64,000 bases of DNA. Origin: Psychroserpens sp. SPM9. GTDB taxonomy: Bacteria > Bacteroidota > Bacteroidia > Flavobacteriales > Flavobacteriaceae. Position 1 is the first letter of the stretch; each line of letters begins with the position of its first letter. A model generated the notes under the pieces. It was not told where the DNA came from, did no database searches, and worked only from the letters and a program-made list of their open reading frames with translations. The stretch covers positions 186,001 to 250,000 of the forward strand of contig NZ_JANZNR010000004.1 in the NCBI RefSeq assembly GCF_025153525.1, read 5' to 3'. A program made the translations under genes and the position numbers. Below, in pieces: positions 8,247 through 16,494 of the stretch.

Positions 8247-10007
8247 ATGATACACCCTAAAATTCCGCTTGCGCAGACCGTTATTCAGCTGTGTAAATTA
8301 AAACAGATTAAGCACATTATCATTTCCCCTGGAAGTAGAAATGCACCTTTGACGCTAGGTTTTACAAATGACACTTTTTTTAAGTGTTATAGTATCGTAG
8401 ACGAACGCAGCGCCGCGTTTTTTGCTCTAGGAATTGCGCAACAAACAGGTGAGCCTGCTGTCGTTATTTGTACTTCGGGTAGTGCATTACTCAATTATTA
8501 TCCTGCTGTTGCTGAAGCATTTTATAGTGATATTCCGTTGGTGGTGTTATCGGCAGACAGACCTAAACATTTGATAGGAATAGGTGATGGACAAACCATT
8601 CAGCAGAAAGATGTTTATGAAAATCACGTGTTGTATTCGACCAATCTGAAGTTAGATTTAAAAGATGAAAATAGATTATCGGATAAAGATGAGTTGCCTA
8701 TTTTTAAAAGTTTAGAAAACAAATTAGAACGTTTTTTAGGACTGCAACAAGATATACAGTCTTATAATGAAGAAGAACTCAATACAGCTTTTAACCTGGC
8801 AAAATTAAAAAAAGGCCCTGTGCATATCAATGTGCCTTTTGATGAACCGCTTTATGAAACGGTCGAAGAATTAACAGTGCGTCCTAAAGCTATTGAGACA
8901 GATTTAAAACTACCAAAAATTGATCAGGCCGAATTAAAAGATTGCATCGACGAATGGTATGTAGCTACCAAAAAAATGATCTTGGTTGGCGTGTTGTCAC
9001 CAGATGAAATAGACCAACAACGACTGGAAGAACTCGCAGATGATGATAGTGTCATTGTTTTTACCGAAACCACATCTAATTTGCACCATCCTAATTTTTT
9101 TCCAAGTATAGATAAAATTATTGCGCCTTTAGATGAGGCCGAATTAAAAGCTTTACAACCCGATATTCTCGTGACTATTGGCGGTTTAGTGGTGTCAAAA
9201 AAAATCAAAGCCTTTTTAAGACAGTACCAACCAAAACACCATTGGCATATTGGAGAGAAAACGGCAAACGATACGTTTTTCTGTTTAAGCAAACATATTG
9301 TTGCGAAGCCTAATGATTTTCTAGCCGAATTTTTTCCTAAAATTACACATCTTGCTAAAAGCAATTACTTTGATACTTGGAATGCCGTTAAACAGCATCG
9401 TCGTAAGAAGCATTTAGAGTATGTAAAGCAGATTCCGTTTAGTGATTTTAAAGCCTTTTCAATACTTTTAAAATCCGTACCTAATAAAAGTGTGTTGCAA
9501 TTAGGAAACAGTTCTACGGTACGCTATGCCCAGTTATTTAATTTAAATACAAGCCTTCAGGTGTATTGTAATCGCGGCACAAGTGGTATAGACGGAAGCA
9601 CTTCTACTGCGGTTGGTTGCGCAGTCGCATCAGCAAAACAAACCCTGTTTGTTACTGGCGATTTAAGTTTCTTTTACGACAGTAATGCCTTATGGAATAA
9701 TTATATTCCGAAGACATTCAGAATCATCTTAATCAACAATCAAGGTGGTGGGATTTTTAGGATTCTTCCAGGTCATAAAAACACCGAAAACTTTGATTAC
9801 TTCTTTGAAACTAAGCATAATTTAACGGCTAAGCAGTTGTGTGAGATGTATCATTTTGACTATCTGACAGCACATGACGACAATGAACTTGAAACCGCTT
9901 TAAAAGGGTTTTATAATAAATCAAAGCAGCCGAGACTTTTAGAAGTGTTTACACCACGCACTACAAATGATGAGATCCTTTTAGATTACTTTAAGTTTAT
10001 TAAATAG
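8247..10007 (+). CDS. menD: SEPHCHC synthase (menaquinone pathway)
   Basis: This is a thiamine diphosphate-dependent 2-succinyl-5-enolpyruvyl-6-hydroxy-3-cyclohexene-1-carboxylate synthase, 586 aa, the expected full length. It joins isochorismate with 2-oxoglutarate. Recognisable segments are SPGSRNAPLT at the N-terminus, DERSAAFFALG with the cofactor-activating region, TSGSALLNYYPAVAEAF, and the C-terminal GTSGIDGSTSTAVG plus GDLSFFYDSNAL and NNQGGGIF that bind ThDP and Mg. It is a single cytoplasmic enzyme divergent from the two-component system. It is followed by a DUF2853 gene after about 90 bases. Confidence 0.97.
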   Translation: MIHPKIPLAQTVIQLCKLKQIKHIIISPGSRNAPLTLGFTNDTFFKCYSIVDERSAAFFALGIAQQTGEPAVVICTSGSALLNYYPAVAEAFYSDIPLVVLSADRPKHLIGIGDGQTIQQKDVYENHVLYSTNLKLDLKDENRLSDKDELPIFKSLENKLERFLGLQQDIQSYNEEELNTAFNLAKLKKGPVHINVPFDEPLYETVEELTVRPKAIETDLKLPKIDQAELKDCIDEWYVATKKMILVGVLSPDEIDQQRLEELADDDSVIVFTETTSNLHHPNFFPSIDKIIAPLDEAELKALQPDILVTIGGLVVSKKIKAFLRQYQPKHHWHIGEKTANDTFFCLSKHIVAKPNDFLAEFFPKITHLAKSNYFDTWNAVKQHRRKKHLEYVKQIPFSDFKAFSILLKSVPNKSVLQLGNSSTVRYAQLFNLNTSLQVYCNRGTSGIDGSTSTAVGCAVASAKQTLFVTGDLSFFYDSNALWNNYIPKTFRIILINNQGGGIFRILPGHKNTENFDYFFETKHNLTAKQLCEMYHFDYLTAHDDNELETALKGFYNKSKQPRLLEVFTPRTTNDEILLDYFKFIK

Positions 10008-10095
10008 ATAATTGTGACTTATCTGTTTTTTAAGTGTCTTATAATTAGCTATATTTATACAGCAATTAATTATTAACCCTAAAAATTTAACAAAC

Positions 10096-10434
10096 ATGAG
10101 TAAAAGAGACGAATTGATAGCAAAATATGCTGCTGATTTAAAAGACAAATGTGGTGTTACACCAGATATGGATTTATTGACAAAAGTGACTATTGGTTGC
10201 GGACCATCAATTTACAACGCTGATGCAGCAACTGTTTCAGGTTCTGATGAATCAGAATTAAATACAGTAAAACAAAACTTTTTAATTAAAAAATTAGGAT
10301 TAAAAGATAGTGCCGATTTAGATAAAGGGATTGCTTCTGTAATGGAAACCTACGGGAAATCAAATCGTAATAAATATAGAGCTGTCGTTTATTATTTACT
10401 GACAAAACACTTCAAAAAAGAATCAGCTTATTAA
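10096..10434 (+). CDS. DUF2853 family protein
   Basis: This is a compact 112-residue cytoplasmic protein that I recognise as DUF2853. The conserved stretches are KCGVTPDMDLLTKVTIGCGP, SELNTVKQNFLIKKLGL, and SNRNKYRAVVYYLL near the C-terminus. Function is unknown. The predicted secondary structure is helical and the net composition is charged, with two Cys (in CGV and GCG). It sits between menD and cvfB and is followed by a strong intrinsic terminator. Its position next to men genes may be simple synteny, and I would not assign it to quinone synthesis. Confidence 0.85.
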   Translation: MSKRDELIAKYAADLKDKCGVTPDMDLLTKVTIGCGPSIYNADAATVSGSDESELNTVKQNFLIKKLGLKDSADLDKGIASVMETYGKSNRNKYRAVVYYLLTKHFKKESAY

Positions 10435-10456
10435 TCTGAAACTTTAAGATAAACCG

Positions 10457-10494
10457 AAGCGTTAGCGTTCCTTTTGAATGGTAACGCTTTTTTT
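10457..10494 (+). terminator. Intrinsic terminator after the DUF2853 gene
   Basis: An 8-bp perfect stem AAGCGTTA / TAACGCTT (10457-10464, 10482-10489) is followed by a T-tract to 10494. The loop itself contains a smaller GTTC/GAA pairing. Confidence 0.85.
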
Positions 10495-10617
10495 GTACGC
10501 TAAATTTAGAATTTGAAATAATTTTAGGTTGAATACGCCAGATTTCCTTTTTACTTTTTTAAGCGACATTATGAATCTAAAGAGTCAAATCAAAGCGGTC
10601 TAAAGGTCTTTTTTGCA

Positions 10618-10625
10618 TATCTTTG
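10618..10625 (+). promoter_or_regulatory. Candidate -7 element for cvfB, very close to the start codon
   Basis: TATCTTTG is a perfect TAnnTTTG box ending 4 bases before the cvfB ATG at 10630. Transcription would start at or around the start codon, implying a leaderless or near-leaderless mRNA. Confidence 0.5.
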
Positions 10626-10629
10626 CGGC

Positions 10630-11463
10630 ATGATAAAAATAGGAGAGTACAACATACTAGACATACTTCGAGAAACCGATCAAGGTTTATATTTAGCTGA
10701 CAAAGATGGTAATGAAGTCTTATTGCCAAATCGTTATGTGCCTGAATCATTTCAGATTTGGGACGAAATTGAAGTCTTTGTCTATTTAGATAATGAAGAA
10801 CGTCCTGTAGCTGTGACAGACGAACCCTATATTACACGTGATGATTTTGCGCTTTTGCGTTGTAATCAGGTAACTAATCATGGTGCTTTTTTAGATTGGG
10901 GAATGGTCAAAGAATTGTTTTGTCCGTTTAAAGAACAAGCATTTAAAATGAAAGCTGGTGGCTGGTATTTGGTGTATTGCTATCTCGATGAAGAAACCGA
11001 TCGCTTAGTAGCTTCAAGTAAAACCAACCGATTTTTAGATAATAAAGTTTTGACGATTCAGCAATTTGAAGAAGTCGATTTAATAGTGTCTCATCCTTCA
11101 GAATTAGGCATGAATGTTATTGTGAATAAGCAACATTTGGGATTAATTTTTTCCGAAGATATATTTAAAGATATTAGTGTTGGCGACCGCTTAAAAGGGT
11201 ATGTTAAAAAGATTCGTCACGATAATAAACTGGATATTGTGTTAGGTAAAATTGGATATCGTAAGATAGAACCTAATGCCGAAATAATTATGCAACATTT
11301 AGAAGATACGCGTGACGGTTATCTCGCTCTTAATGATAAATCTAATCCAGAGGCGATTAAGCGCGAATTACAAATGAGCAAAAAAACCTTTAAAAAGGCG
11401 ATTGGGACACTTTACAAACAAAAGCTTATTACCATAAAAGACGATGGTATTTATCTAAACTAG
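10630..11463 (+). CDS. cvfB: CvfB-like S1 RNA-binding protein
   Basis: This 277-residue protein has the CvfB/YitL layout: tandem S1-type OB folds (about residues 3-65, 70-135 and 145-210) and a C-terminal winged helix (about 225-277) with SKKTFKKAIGTLYKQKLI. Characteristic segments include VLLPNRYVPE, NHGAFLDWG and the S1 signature VGDRLKGYVKKIR followed by KLDIVLG. In Staphylococcus aureus, CvfB binds RNA and affects virulence-gene expression; its role in Bacteroidota is unestablished. The gene is monocistronic, and its 3' end overlaps the convergent STAS-like gene by 9 bases. Confidence 0.88.
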   Translation: MIKIGEYNILDILRETDQGLYLADKDGNEVLLPNRYVPESFQIWDEIEVFVYLDNEERPVAVTDEPYITRDDFALLRCNQVTNHGAFLDWGMVKELFCPFKEQAFKMKAGGWYLVYCYLDEETDRLVASSKTNRFLDNKVLTIQQFEEVDLIVSHPSELGMNVIVNKQHLGLIFSEDIFKDISVGDRLKGYVKKIRHDNKLDIVLGKIGYRKIEPNAEIIMQHLEDTRDGYLALNDKSNPEAIKRELQMSKKTFKKAIGTLYKQKLITIKDDGIYLN

Positions 11464-11874
11464 TACAGTTGTATCCTTAAAATGCGCTTCAACCCATTGA
11501 ATCGCATCATCTAAGTCCTGAAAATTTTTTCTGTTAAATTCGAAGAAATGATTTTCCATTTCAAATACTTTACTGGCAAACGACGAGTAGGTTACTGTGG
11601 CGTAGGCTTTTAAATTTTTAAATGTCTTATTAAAAAAAGGCGCATCTGTAATTAAAATTGAATAAGAATTTCTTCTGTTAGCGATAAAGCCAAAGCCAGT
11701 ATTACCATAATGTTTCAGAATTATAGTTTTAGCATCCGTGAAATTTTCGTAGGTGATATTGATGCCTTCGTTAAATTCGGCAACGAGGTAATTTTCAAAA
11801 AAGTATAAGTCGCCAATGGCTACAGTTTCTTTATGTATTAATTTAGAGTAGTATTTAGAATCAATTAATAACAT
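11455..11874 (-). CDS. SpoIIAA/STAS-like hypothetical protein (paralogue 1)
   Basis: This 139-residue cytoplasmic protein is of unknown function. It is clearly paralogous to the next gene upstream on the same strand: both share FEN/FNH-V-EFNEGI, a central YGN, FGFIANRRNSYSI and a Y-T-V/G-I-V strand. The short alternating alpha/beta composition is compatible with a SpoIIAA/STAS fold as found in flavobacterial hypothetical proteins, but no phospho-acceptor serine is evident. The two genes are separated by 229 bases, so they are probably transcribed independently. The 3' end overlaps cvfB by 9 bases. Confidence 0.7.
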   Translation of the reverse strand: MLLIDSKYYSKLIHKETVAIGDLYFFENYLVAEFNEGINITYENFTDAKTIILKHYGNTGFGFIANRRNSYSILITDAPFFNKTFKNLKAYATVTYSSFASKVFEMENHFFEFNRKNFQDLDDAIQWVEAHFKDTTVLV

Positions 11875-12103
11875 GTCATCTATTTAATAATTAGGGAGCA
11901 CAAATATATTGTGCTTTAACAGAACTTTCAATACCACAAGATTGATATTAGTTATTATTATGCAATCCGTTTTTTAAGGAGCTTAAATGTGAGAACTATG
12001 TAGGATTTAAAACGAATCTTTACATATTAATACGCAAAGCTTGGCTATTGATGAAAGAATTTTAATAGCTTCAAATGAAAGTCGGAATGTATAATTAAAA
12101 AGT

Positions 12104-12532
12104 TTAGCTAATTGAAGCCCCCATTTTTGTTACAACTCTTTTGTAAACGGCATCTAAACCTTCATATAAATTATCGAAGCTAATGTTTTGAGAAGCACAA
12201 TATTGACTTTCAATTTCCGCATTCATGCGTCCAGCATGATTATGACTTACAATACCATAAGCCACTAGATTTGGAAATATAGAACGAACTTCGGTAGTTT
12301 CAAGTAATGCAATGGAGTAGGAGTTAACGCGGTTGGCAACGAGGCCAAAAGGTTTAACATTTCCGAAGTATTGAATCAAATCATTAATCATTTTCCGCCC
12401 AGATTGTAAATCGGCATGAATTCCTTCATTAAATTCTACAACAGCAATATGATTAAAAAAGTGAAGTGTTCCCGCTTCAGATTGTTCTTGTTTCACGATT
12501 TGTGATGCAACATTAGAGTTTACAATAGTCAT
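12104..12532 (-). CDS. SpoIIAA/STAS-like hypothetical protein (paralogue 2)
   Basis: This 142-residue cytoplasmic protein is paralogous to the downstream 139-residue gene. Shared landmarks are GTLHFFNHIAVVEFNEGI, YFGNVKPFGLVANRVNSYSI and LVAYGIVSH. It lacks a signal peptide and membrane segments. The repeated NSYSI motif in both copies is the most conserved part and probably marks a functional surface. I do not recognise a characterised homologue. The spacer of 166 bases upstream contains AT-rich DNA with no obvious gene. Confidence 0.7.
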   Translation of the reverse strand: MTIVNSNVASQIVKQEQSEAGTLHFFNHIAVVEFNEGIHADLQSGRKMINDLIQYFGNVKPFGLVANRVNSYSIALLETTEVRSIFPNLVAYGIVSHNHAGRMNAEIESQYCASQNISFDNLYEGLDAVYKRVVTKMGASIS

Positions 12533-12698
12533 TTCCCTTACTATTTTTTTAGACTAATTTTTATAGCATTTTTATGATGCCTATATTAAGACACAGCTAT
12601 TTTAAAAAAGTCACATAAATAATTTATAACGAGACTATTGTACGTTGAGTTAGAGGTTTTGGATGTTTGTTTTTTTTACTTTAACGAATAATTAGCGC

Positions 12699-13805
12699 TT
12701 AGTGAAGTTCTAATTTTGACTTAATCGCATCAGGAAGCGCATCTTTATGAATCATGATTGAAATCGTTTTTAGCTTAAAATAGGCTTCACTCATGTAGAT
12801 ATAACCGTCATTACCAAGCCCTTGTTTGCCCCAAGAATTTTTGACCTTATAATAAATGGTACCGTTTTGATCTTTAAGCATTCCGGTAATATGCATTAAA
12901 TGGTCATCTGTTGTGTTAAAGTTTTCAAACTCTTGTTGCCTGTAATCTGCAGTAATAGTTTTTTCTTTACCAACATTAATTAAAGCATTTTTACCATCCT
13001 CCTCAGGAATGATAGCAAGACCGTGTTGCGGTGAAAAAGTGGTTTCACTCACATCGCAATCCAATTCAATACTAAATCCATTAGTTAAAGCATGGTTCGT
13101 AATCGAAACTAAATCATCTAAAGTAACATTGTAAAAACCACCATTTGAGAAGTTATCAGGAATATTTAAAATAAAATTAGAATAATAAGGTTGGTGCGTA
13201 AATGATGTAATTGTGACATAATCATCCGGATTTATGGTTGTCATTTCCAGAAAGGATTGTGGCGTATACTGCTTACCGTCAAAAGTAAATGTCGTGATAT
13301 CTTTACCCAAATAGTGATCTAGAGTCTGCTCCACATCAGTTTTCCAGTTAGATGTGTAAGCTTTAGTATTATCCAGATAGGTGTTTAAAATGGTTTTTAA
13401 AGAATCGGCTAATTGAGAATGGTTGTGTCGTGTTTCACCTTCAGACAATCCTGAATACACTTCATTTGGAACCACGCCATATTTTGAAATACTGTTCATA
13501 ACATCATGCGCTAATCCGCCTTGACTAAACTGTGCTTTGCCCTGACGCATAACATAATTCCACGCTTTATTAGAATAAGTATGTCTTACGGTATACATTT
13601 CAGATAAATCAATGTATTTTCCGGTAAGTCTGGTGATTTCACTTTCAAGAAATGAAGAGGTTGAAAAACTCCAGCAGGTTCCTGTGCTACCTTGGCTTAT
13701 AACATCGGTTGCTTCCAAATCAATGGTGGTTTCAAACTCATAAGTTTGAGAAAAACTAAAAAAACTAGTTAGGGCTAAAAGGATAAGTATACTATTATTT
13801 TTCAT
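12699..13805 (-). CDS. Secreted C1-family peptidase (aminopeptidase C / bleomycin hydrolase-like)
   Basis: This 368-residue papain-fold cysteine peptidase has a signal peptide (cleavage near SFS-Q, residue 20). The oxyanion Gln38 and nucleophile Cys44 lie in SQGSTGTCWSFS; the catalytic His is in DHLMHITG and Asn in YKVKNSWG. The order and motifs fit the PepC/bleomycin hydrolase branch, but the protein is exported, unlike cytoplasmic PepC. It may trim peptides in the periplasm. It is divergent from menB; the two starts are 53 bases apart. Confidence 0.9.
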   Translation of the reverse strand: MKNNSILILLALTSFFSFSQTYEFETTIDLEATDVISQGSTGTCWSFSTSSFLESEITRLTGKYIDLSEMYTVRHTYSNKAWNYVMRQGKAQFSQGGLAHDVMNSISKYGVVPNEVYSGLSEGETRHNHSQLADSLKTILNTYLDNTKAYTSNWKTDVEQTLDHYLGKDITTFTFDGKQYTPQSFLEMTTINPDDYVTITSFTHQPYYSNFILNIPDNFSNGGFYNVTLDDLVSITNHALTNGFSIELDCDVSETTFSPQHGLAIIPEEDGKNALINVGKEKTITADYRQQEFENFNTTDDHLMHITGMLKDQNGTIYYKVKNSWGKQGLGNDGYIYMSEAYFKLKTISIMIHKDALPDAIKSKLELH

Positions 13806-13858
13806 AGGAAATCAATTCGTTTCTGTAAAATAAATTATTTTTGACTAAAATACTAAAA

Positions 13859-14698
13859 ATGGATAAAGCAAATTGGGTAACTGCTAAAGAATATGAAGAC
13901 ATTACCTATAAAAAATGTAACGGTGTAGCAAGAATTGCATTTAATAGACCAAATGTAAGAAATGCGTTTCGACCTAAAACCACAAGTGAACTTTACGATG
14001 CGTTTTACGATGCTGGTGAAGATGTTAATATAGGCGTTGTATTACTTTCTGCGGAAGGTCCTTCAACTAAAGATGGTGTATGGAGTTTCTGCTCTGGTGG
14101 CGACCAAAAAGCACGAGGTCATCAAGGTTATGTTGGTGATGATGGCTATCATCGTCTCAATATCTTAGAAGTTCAGCGTTTAATTCGATTCATGCCAAAA
14201 GCTGTTATTGCAGTCGTTCCCGGATGGGCTGTTGGTGGCGGACATAGTTTACACGTGGTTTGTGATTTGACGCTGGCAAGTAAAGAACATGCTATTTTTA
14301 AGCAAACTGATGCCGATGTAACGAGTTTTGATGGTGGTTATGGTTCGGCGTATCTGGCGAAAATGGTCGGACAAAAAAAAGCGCGTGAAATCTTTTTCCT
14401 CGGAAGAAATTACTCGGCACAAGAGGCATACGACATGGGAATGGTAAATGCGGTTATACCTCATGCTGACTTAGAACATACAGCTTACGAATGGGCTCAA
14501 GAGATATTAGCAAAATCACCAACCTCTATAAAAATGCTGAAATTTGCCATGAACCTCACTGATGACGGTATGGTTGGCCAACAAGTATTTGCTGGTGAAG
14601 CAACACGTTTGGCTTATATGACCGATGAAGCTAAAGAAGGACGTGATGCATTTCTTGAAAAACGGAAACCTAATTTCGATAAAAAATGGATTCCGTAA
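13859..14698 (+). CDS. menB: 1,4-Dihydroxy-2-naphthoyl-CoA synthase
   Basis: This crotonase-fold enzyme of 279 residues cyclises o-succinylbenzoyl-CoA. Hallmarks are the N-terminal DITYKKCNGVARIAFNRPN, the SGGDQKARG oxyanion loop, GWAVGGGHSLHVVCDLT and the YGSAYLAKMVGQKKAREIFF region of MenB, with the C-terminal AYMTDEAKEGRDAFLEKRKP. I start at the ATG at 13859 (MDKANWV), not the in-frame TTG at 13841, because conservation begins here and ATG is preferred. menA begins 15 bases after the stop, so the two form an operon. Confidence 0.96.
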   Translation: MDKANWVTAKEYEDITYKKCNGVARIAFNRPNVRNAFRPKTTSELYDAFYDAGEDVNIGVVLLSAEGPSTKDGVWSFCSGGDQKARGHQGYVGDDGYHRLNILEVQRLIRFMPKAVIAVVPGWAVGGGHSLHVVCDLTLASKEHAIFKQTDADVTSFDGGYGSAYLAKMVGQKKAREIFFLGRNYSAQEAYDMGMVNAVIPHADLEHTAYEWAQEILAKSPTSIKMLKFAMNLTDDGMVGQQVFAGEATRLAYMTDEAKEGRDAFLEKRKPNFDKKWIP

Positions 14699-14713
14699 AT
14701 CTAAAGCTTGTCT

Positions 14714-15619
14714 ATGATTAAAAAAATAAAGCCTTGGCTCTCCGCTTTTAGATTACGCACATTGCCACTTTCAATATCAGGGATTATCATCGGTTCTTGC
14801 TTTGCACACTACAATGGTAAATTTGATAGTTCTATCATGGTTTTTGCCATACTCTTAACAATTAGCTTGCAAATACTGTCTAACTTGGCTAACGATTATG
14901 GTGATGGTGTAAAAGGAACAGATAACGACGATAGAATAGGGCCAGAGCGCGCCATACAAAGCGGAGCTATTTCTCCCGATGAGATGTTTGATGGTATTAA
15001 AATGAACATTCTTATCGTGATTATATTAACTGTGGGTTTGATTCTTGTATCTTTTGGGAGTAAATATTTCTTGTATGCGATGCTGTTTTTTCTGTTGTCG
15101 GGACTTTCCGTTTATGCTGCAATTAATTATACTGTAGGAAGTTCTCCCTACGGTTATCGAGGTTTAGGAGATGTATTTGTGTTTGTGTTTTTCGGATTAT
15201 TAAGTGTGATTGGGAGTTATTTTTTATATACCAAACAAATCCATCATCATGTATGGTTACCAGCTATTTCTCTCGGTTTGTTAAGTATGGGCGTTTTAAA
15301 TCTCAATAATATGCGAGATATTAATTCTGATAAAGCCGCAGGGAAAAAAACCTTAGCCGTTAAATTAGGGAGTGAAAAAGCTAAAAAATACCACATCGTA
15401 TTGATTGTTCTTGCAATGCTTTTCTCGTGTCTGTTCTCCATCTTGTATTTTTCAAATTTCTGGATATTTTTATTCTATTTAGCCTATATCCCCTTAATTT
15501 TTCACATAAAAAGTGTTATAAAAACTACCAATCCAAAAGACTATGATCCTCAGCTAAAAGTGTTAGCTTTGACCACTTTTTTCTTTTCATTACTTTTAGG
15601 CTTGGGTTATATTTTATAA
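14714..15619 (+). CDS. menA: 1,4-Dihydroxy-2-naphthoate polyprenyltransferase
   Basis: This is an integral-membrane UbiA-family prenyltransferase of about 301 residues with roughly nine hydrophobic helices. The first aspartate-rich motif reads NLANDYGDGVKGTDND, and the second is NNMRDINSDKAAGKKTLAV. MenA attaches the polyprenyl tail to DHNA at the cytoplasmic membrane. The start chosen is ATG 14714 (MIKKIKPWLSAFR); a TTG two codons upstream is less likely. It is co-oriented with menB 15 bases upstream and ends about 110 bases before a strong terminator. Confidence 0.95.
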   Translation: MIKKIKPWLSAFRLRTLPLSISGIIIGSCFAHYNGKFDSSIMVFAILLTISLQILSNLANDYGDGVKGTDNDDRIGPERAIQSGAISPDEMFDGIKMNILIVIILTVGLILVSFGSKYFLYAMLFFLLSGLSVYAAINYTVGSSPYGYRGLGDVFVFVFFGLLSVIGSYFLYTKQIHHHVWLPAISLGLLSMGVLNLNNMRDINSDKAAGKKTLAVKLGSEKAKKYHIVLIVLAMLFSCLFSILYFSNFWIFLFYLAYIPLIFHIKSVIKTTNPKDYDPQLKVLALTTFFFSLLLGLGYIL

Positions 15620-15731
15620 AAAATTTAACATAAAAGTTTGGAAACCAAAGAATTAATACGTATATTTAGTATTGAAATTTTGTAGGTCGGCATTTATTTG
15701 CTATTATGTTGGCAATAAAATTTGGGGCTTT

Positions 15732-15770
15732 AAAACTCAGACAATTTCTTCAAATCTGTCTGAGTTTTTT
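15732..15770 (+). terminator. Intrinsic terminator after menA
   Basis: An 11-bp perfect stem, AAACTCAGACA (15733-15743) with TGTCTGAGTTT (15757-15767), is followed by T residues. It lies well downstream of menA, leaving about 110 bases of structured 3' sequence between stop and hairpin. Confidence 0.9.
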
Positions 15771-15814
15771 CGTATTTTAGTTTTTCTAATTAAGTTGTAC
15801 AAAACAAATCTCCA

Positions 15815-16492
15815 ATGCAAATCACTTTTTACGGTCATGCGAGTTTAGGAATTAAAATTGCAGACATCACCATTCTCGTTGATCCATTTATTTCAGGAAA
15901 CCCAAAAGCATCACATATTGATATTGAAAGTTTAGAAGCCGATTATATACTGGTTACTCATGCGCACCAAGATCATATTCTCGATGTAGAGGCTATTGCC
16001 AAGCGTACTGGAGCTGTCATCGTTTCTAATTTTGAAATTGCAACGTATTTTGATAAACTCGGTTTAGAAAACCATCCTATGAATCATGGTGGTCAGTGGG
16101 ATTTTGAATTTGGTAATGTAAAATATGTCAATGCCATTCATACTTCCTCTTTTCCCGATGGTAGCTATGGAGGGCAACCTGGAGGTTTTGTTATCGAAGG
16201 GGAACATAAAACTATTTATATTGCAGGTGATACAGCTTTAACCATGGATATGAAATTGATTCCGATGTTTACAACATTAGATTTAGCCATTTTACCAATA
16301 GGCGATAATTTTACAATGGGTGTTGATGAAGCTATTTTAGCCAGCGATTTTGTACAATGCGATAAAGTATTAGGCTATCATTTTGATACGTTCGGCTATA
16401 TTGAAATTGATCATGAAGATGCCAAGCGTAAATTTTTTGATAAGAACAAAGATTTAATGCTATTGGAAATAGGCGAAAGCATTGAGTTGTAA
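15815..16492 (+). CDS. MBL-fold metal-dependent hydrolase (UPF0173 type)
   Basis: This 225-residue cytoplasmic metallo-beta-lactamase-fold protein has the metal site THAHQDH, further ligands in YIAGDT, and a C-terminal GYHFDTFGYI with the last His. It belongs to the UPF0173/YtkL-like group related to UlaG lactonases; the substrate is not known. It lies between menB-menA and menC but is separated from menA by a terminator, so it is its own unit. The 3' end nearly meets the convergent desaturase-like gene (2-base gap). Confidence 0.88.
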   Translation: MQITFYGHASLGIKIADITILVDPFISGNPKASHIDIESLEADYILVTHAHQDHILDVEAIAKRTGAVIVSNFEIATYFDKLGLENHPMNHGGQWDFEFGNVKYVNAIHTSSFPDGSYGGQPGGFVIEGEHKTIYIAGDTALTMDMKLIPMFTTLDLAILPIGDNFTMGVDEAILASDFVQCDKVLGYHFDTFGYIEIDHEDAKRKFFDKNKDLMLLEIGESIEL

Positions 16493-16494
16493 CC

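Noticed and set aside
8924-9364. Long open frame antisense to menD
   Set aside because: It lies wholly within the confident menD gene, has no recognisable domain or ribosome site, and is an expected shadow of a conserved coding frame.
13841-13858. TTG start giving six extra residues for menB
   Set aside because: Conserved MenB sequence begins after the ATG at 13859, and the extra residues are encoded by AT-rich spacer next to a divergent promoter region.
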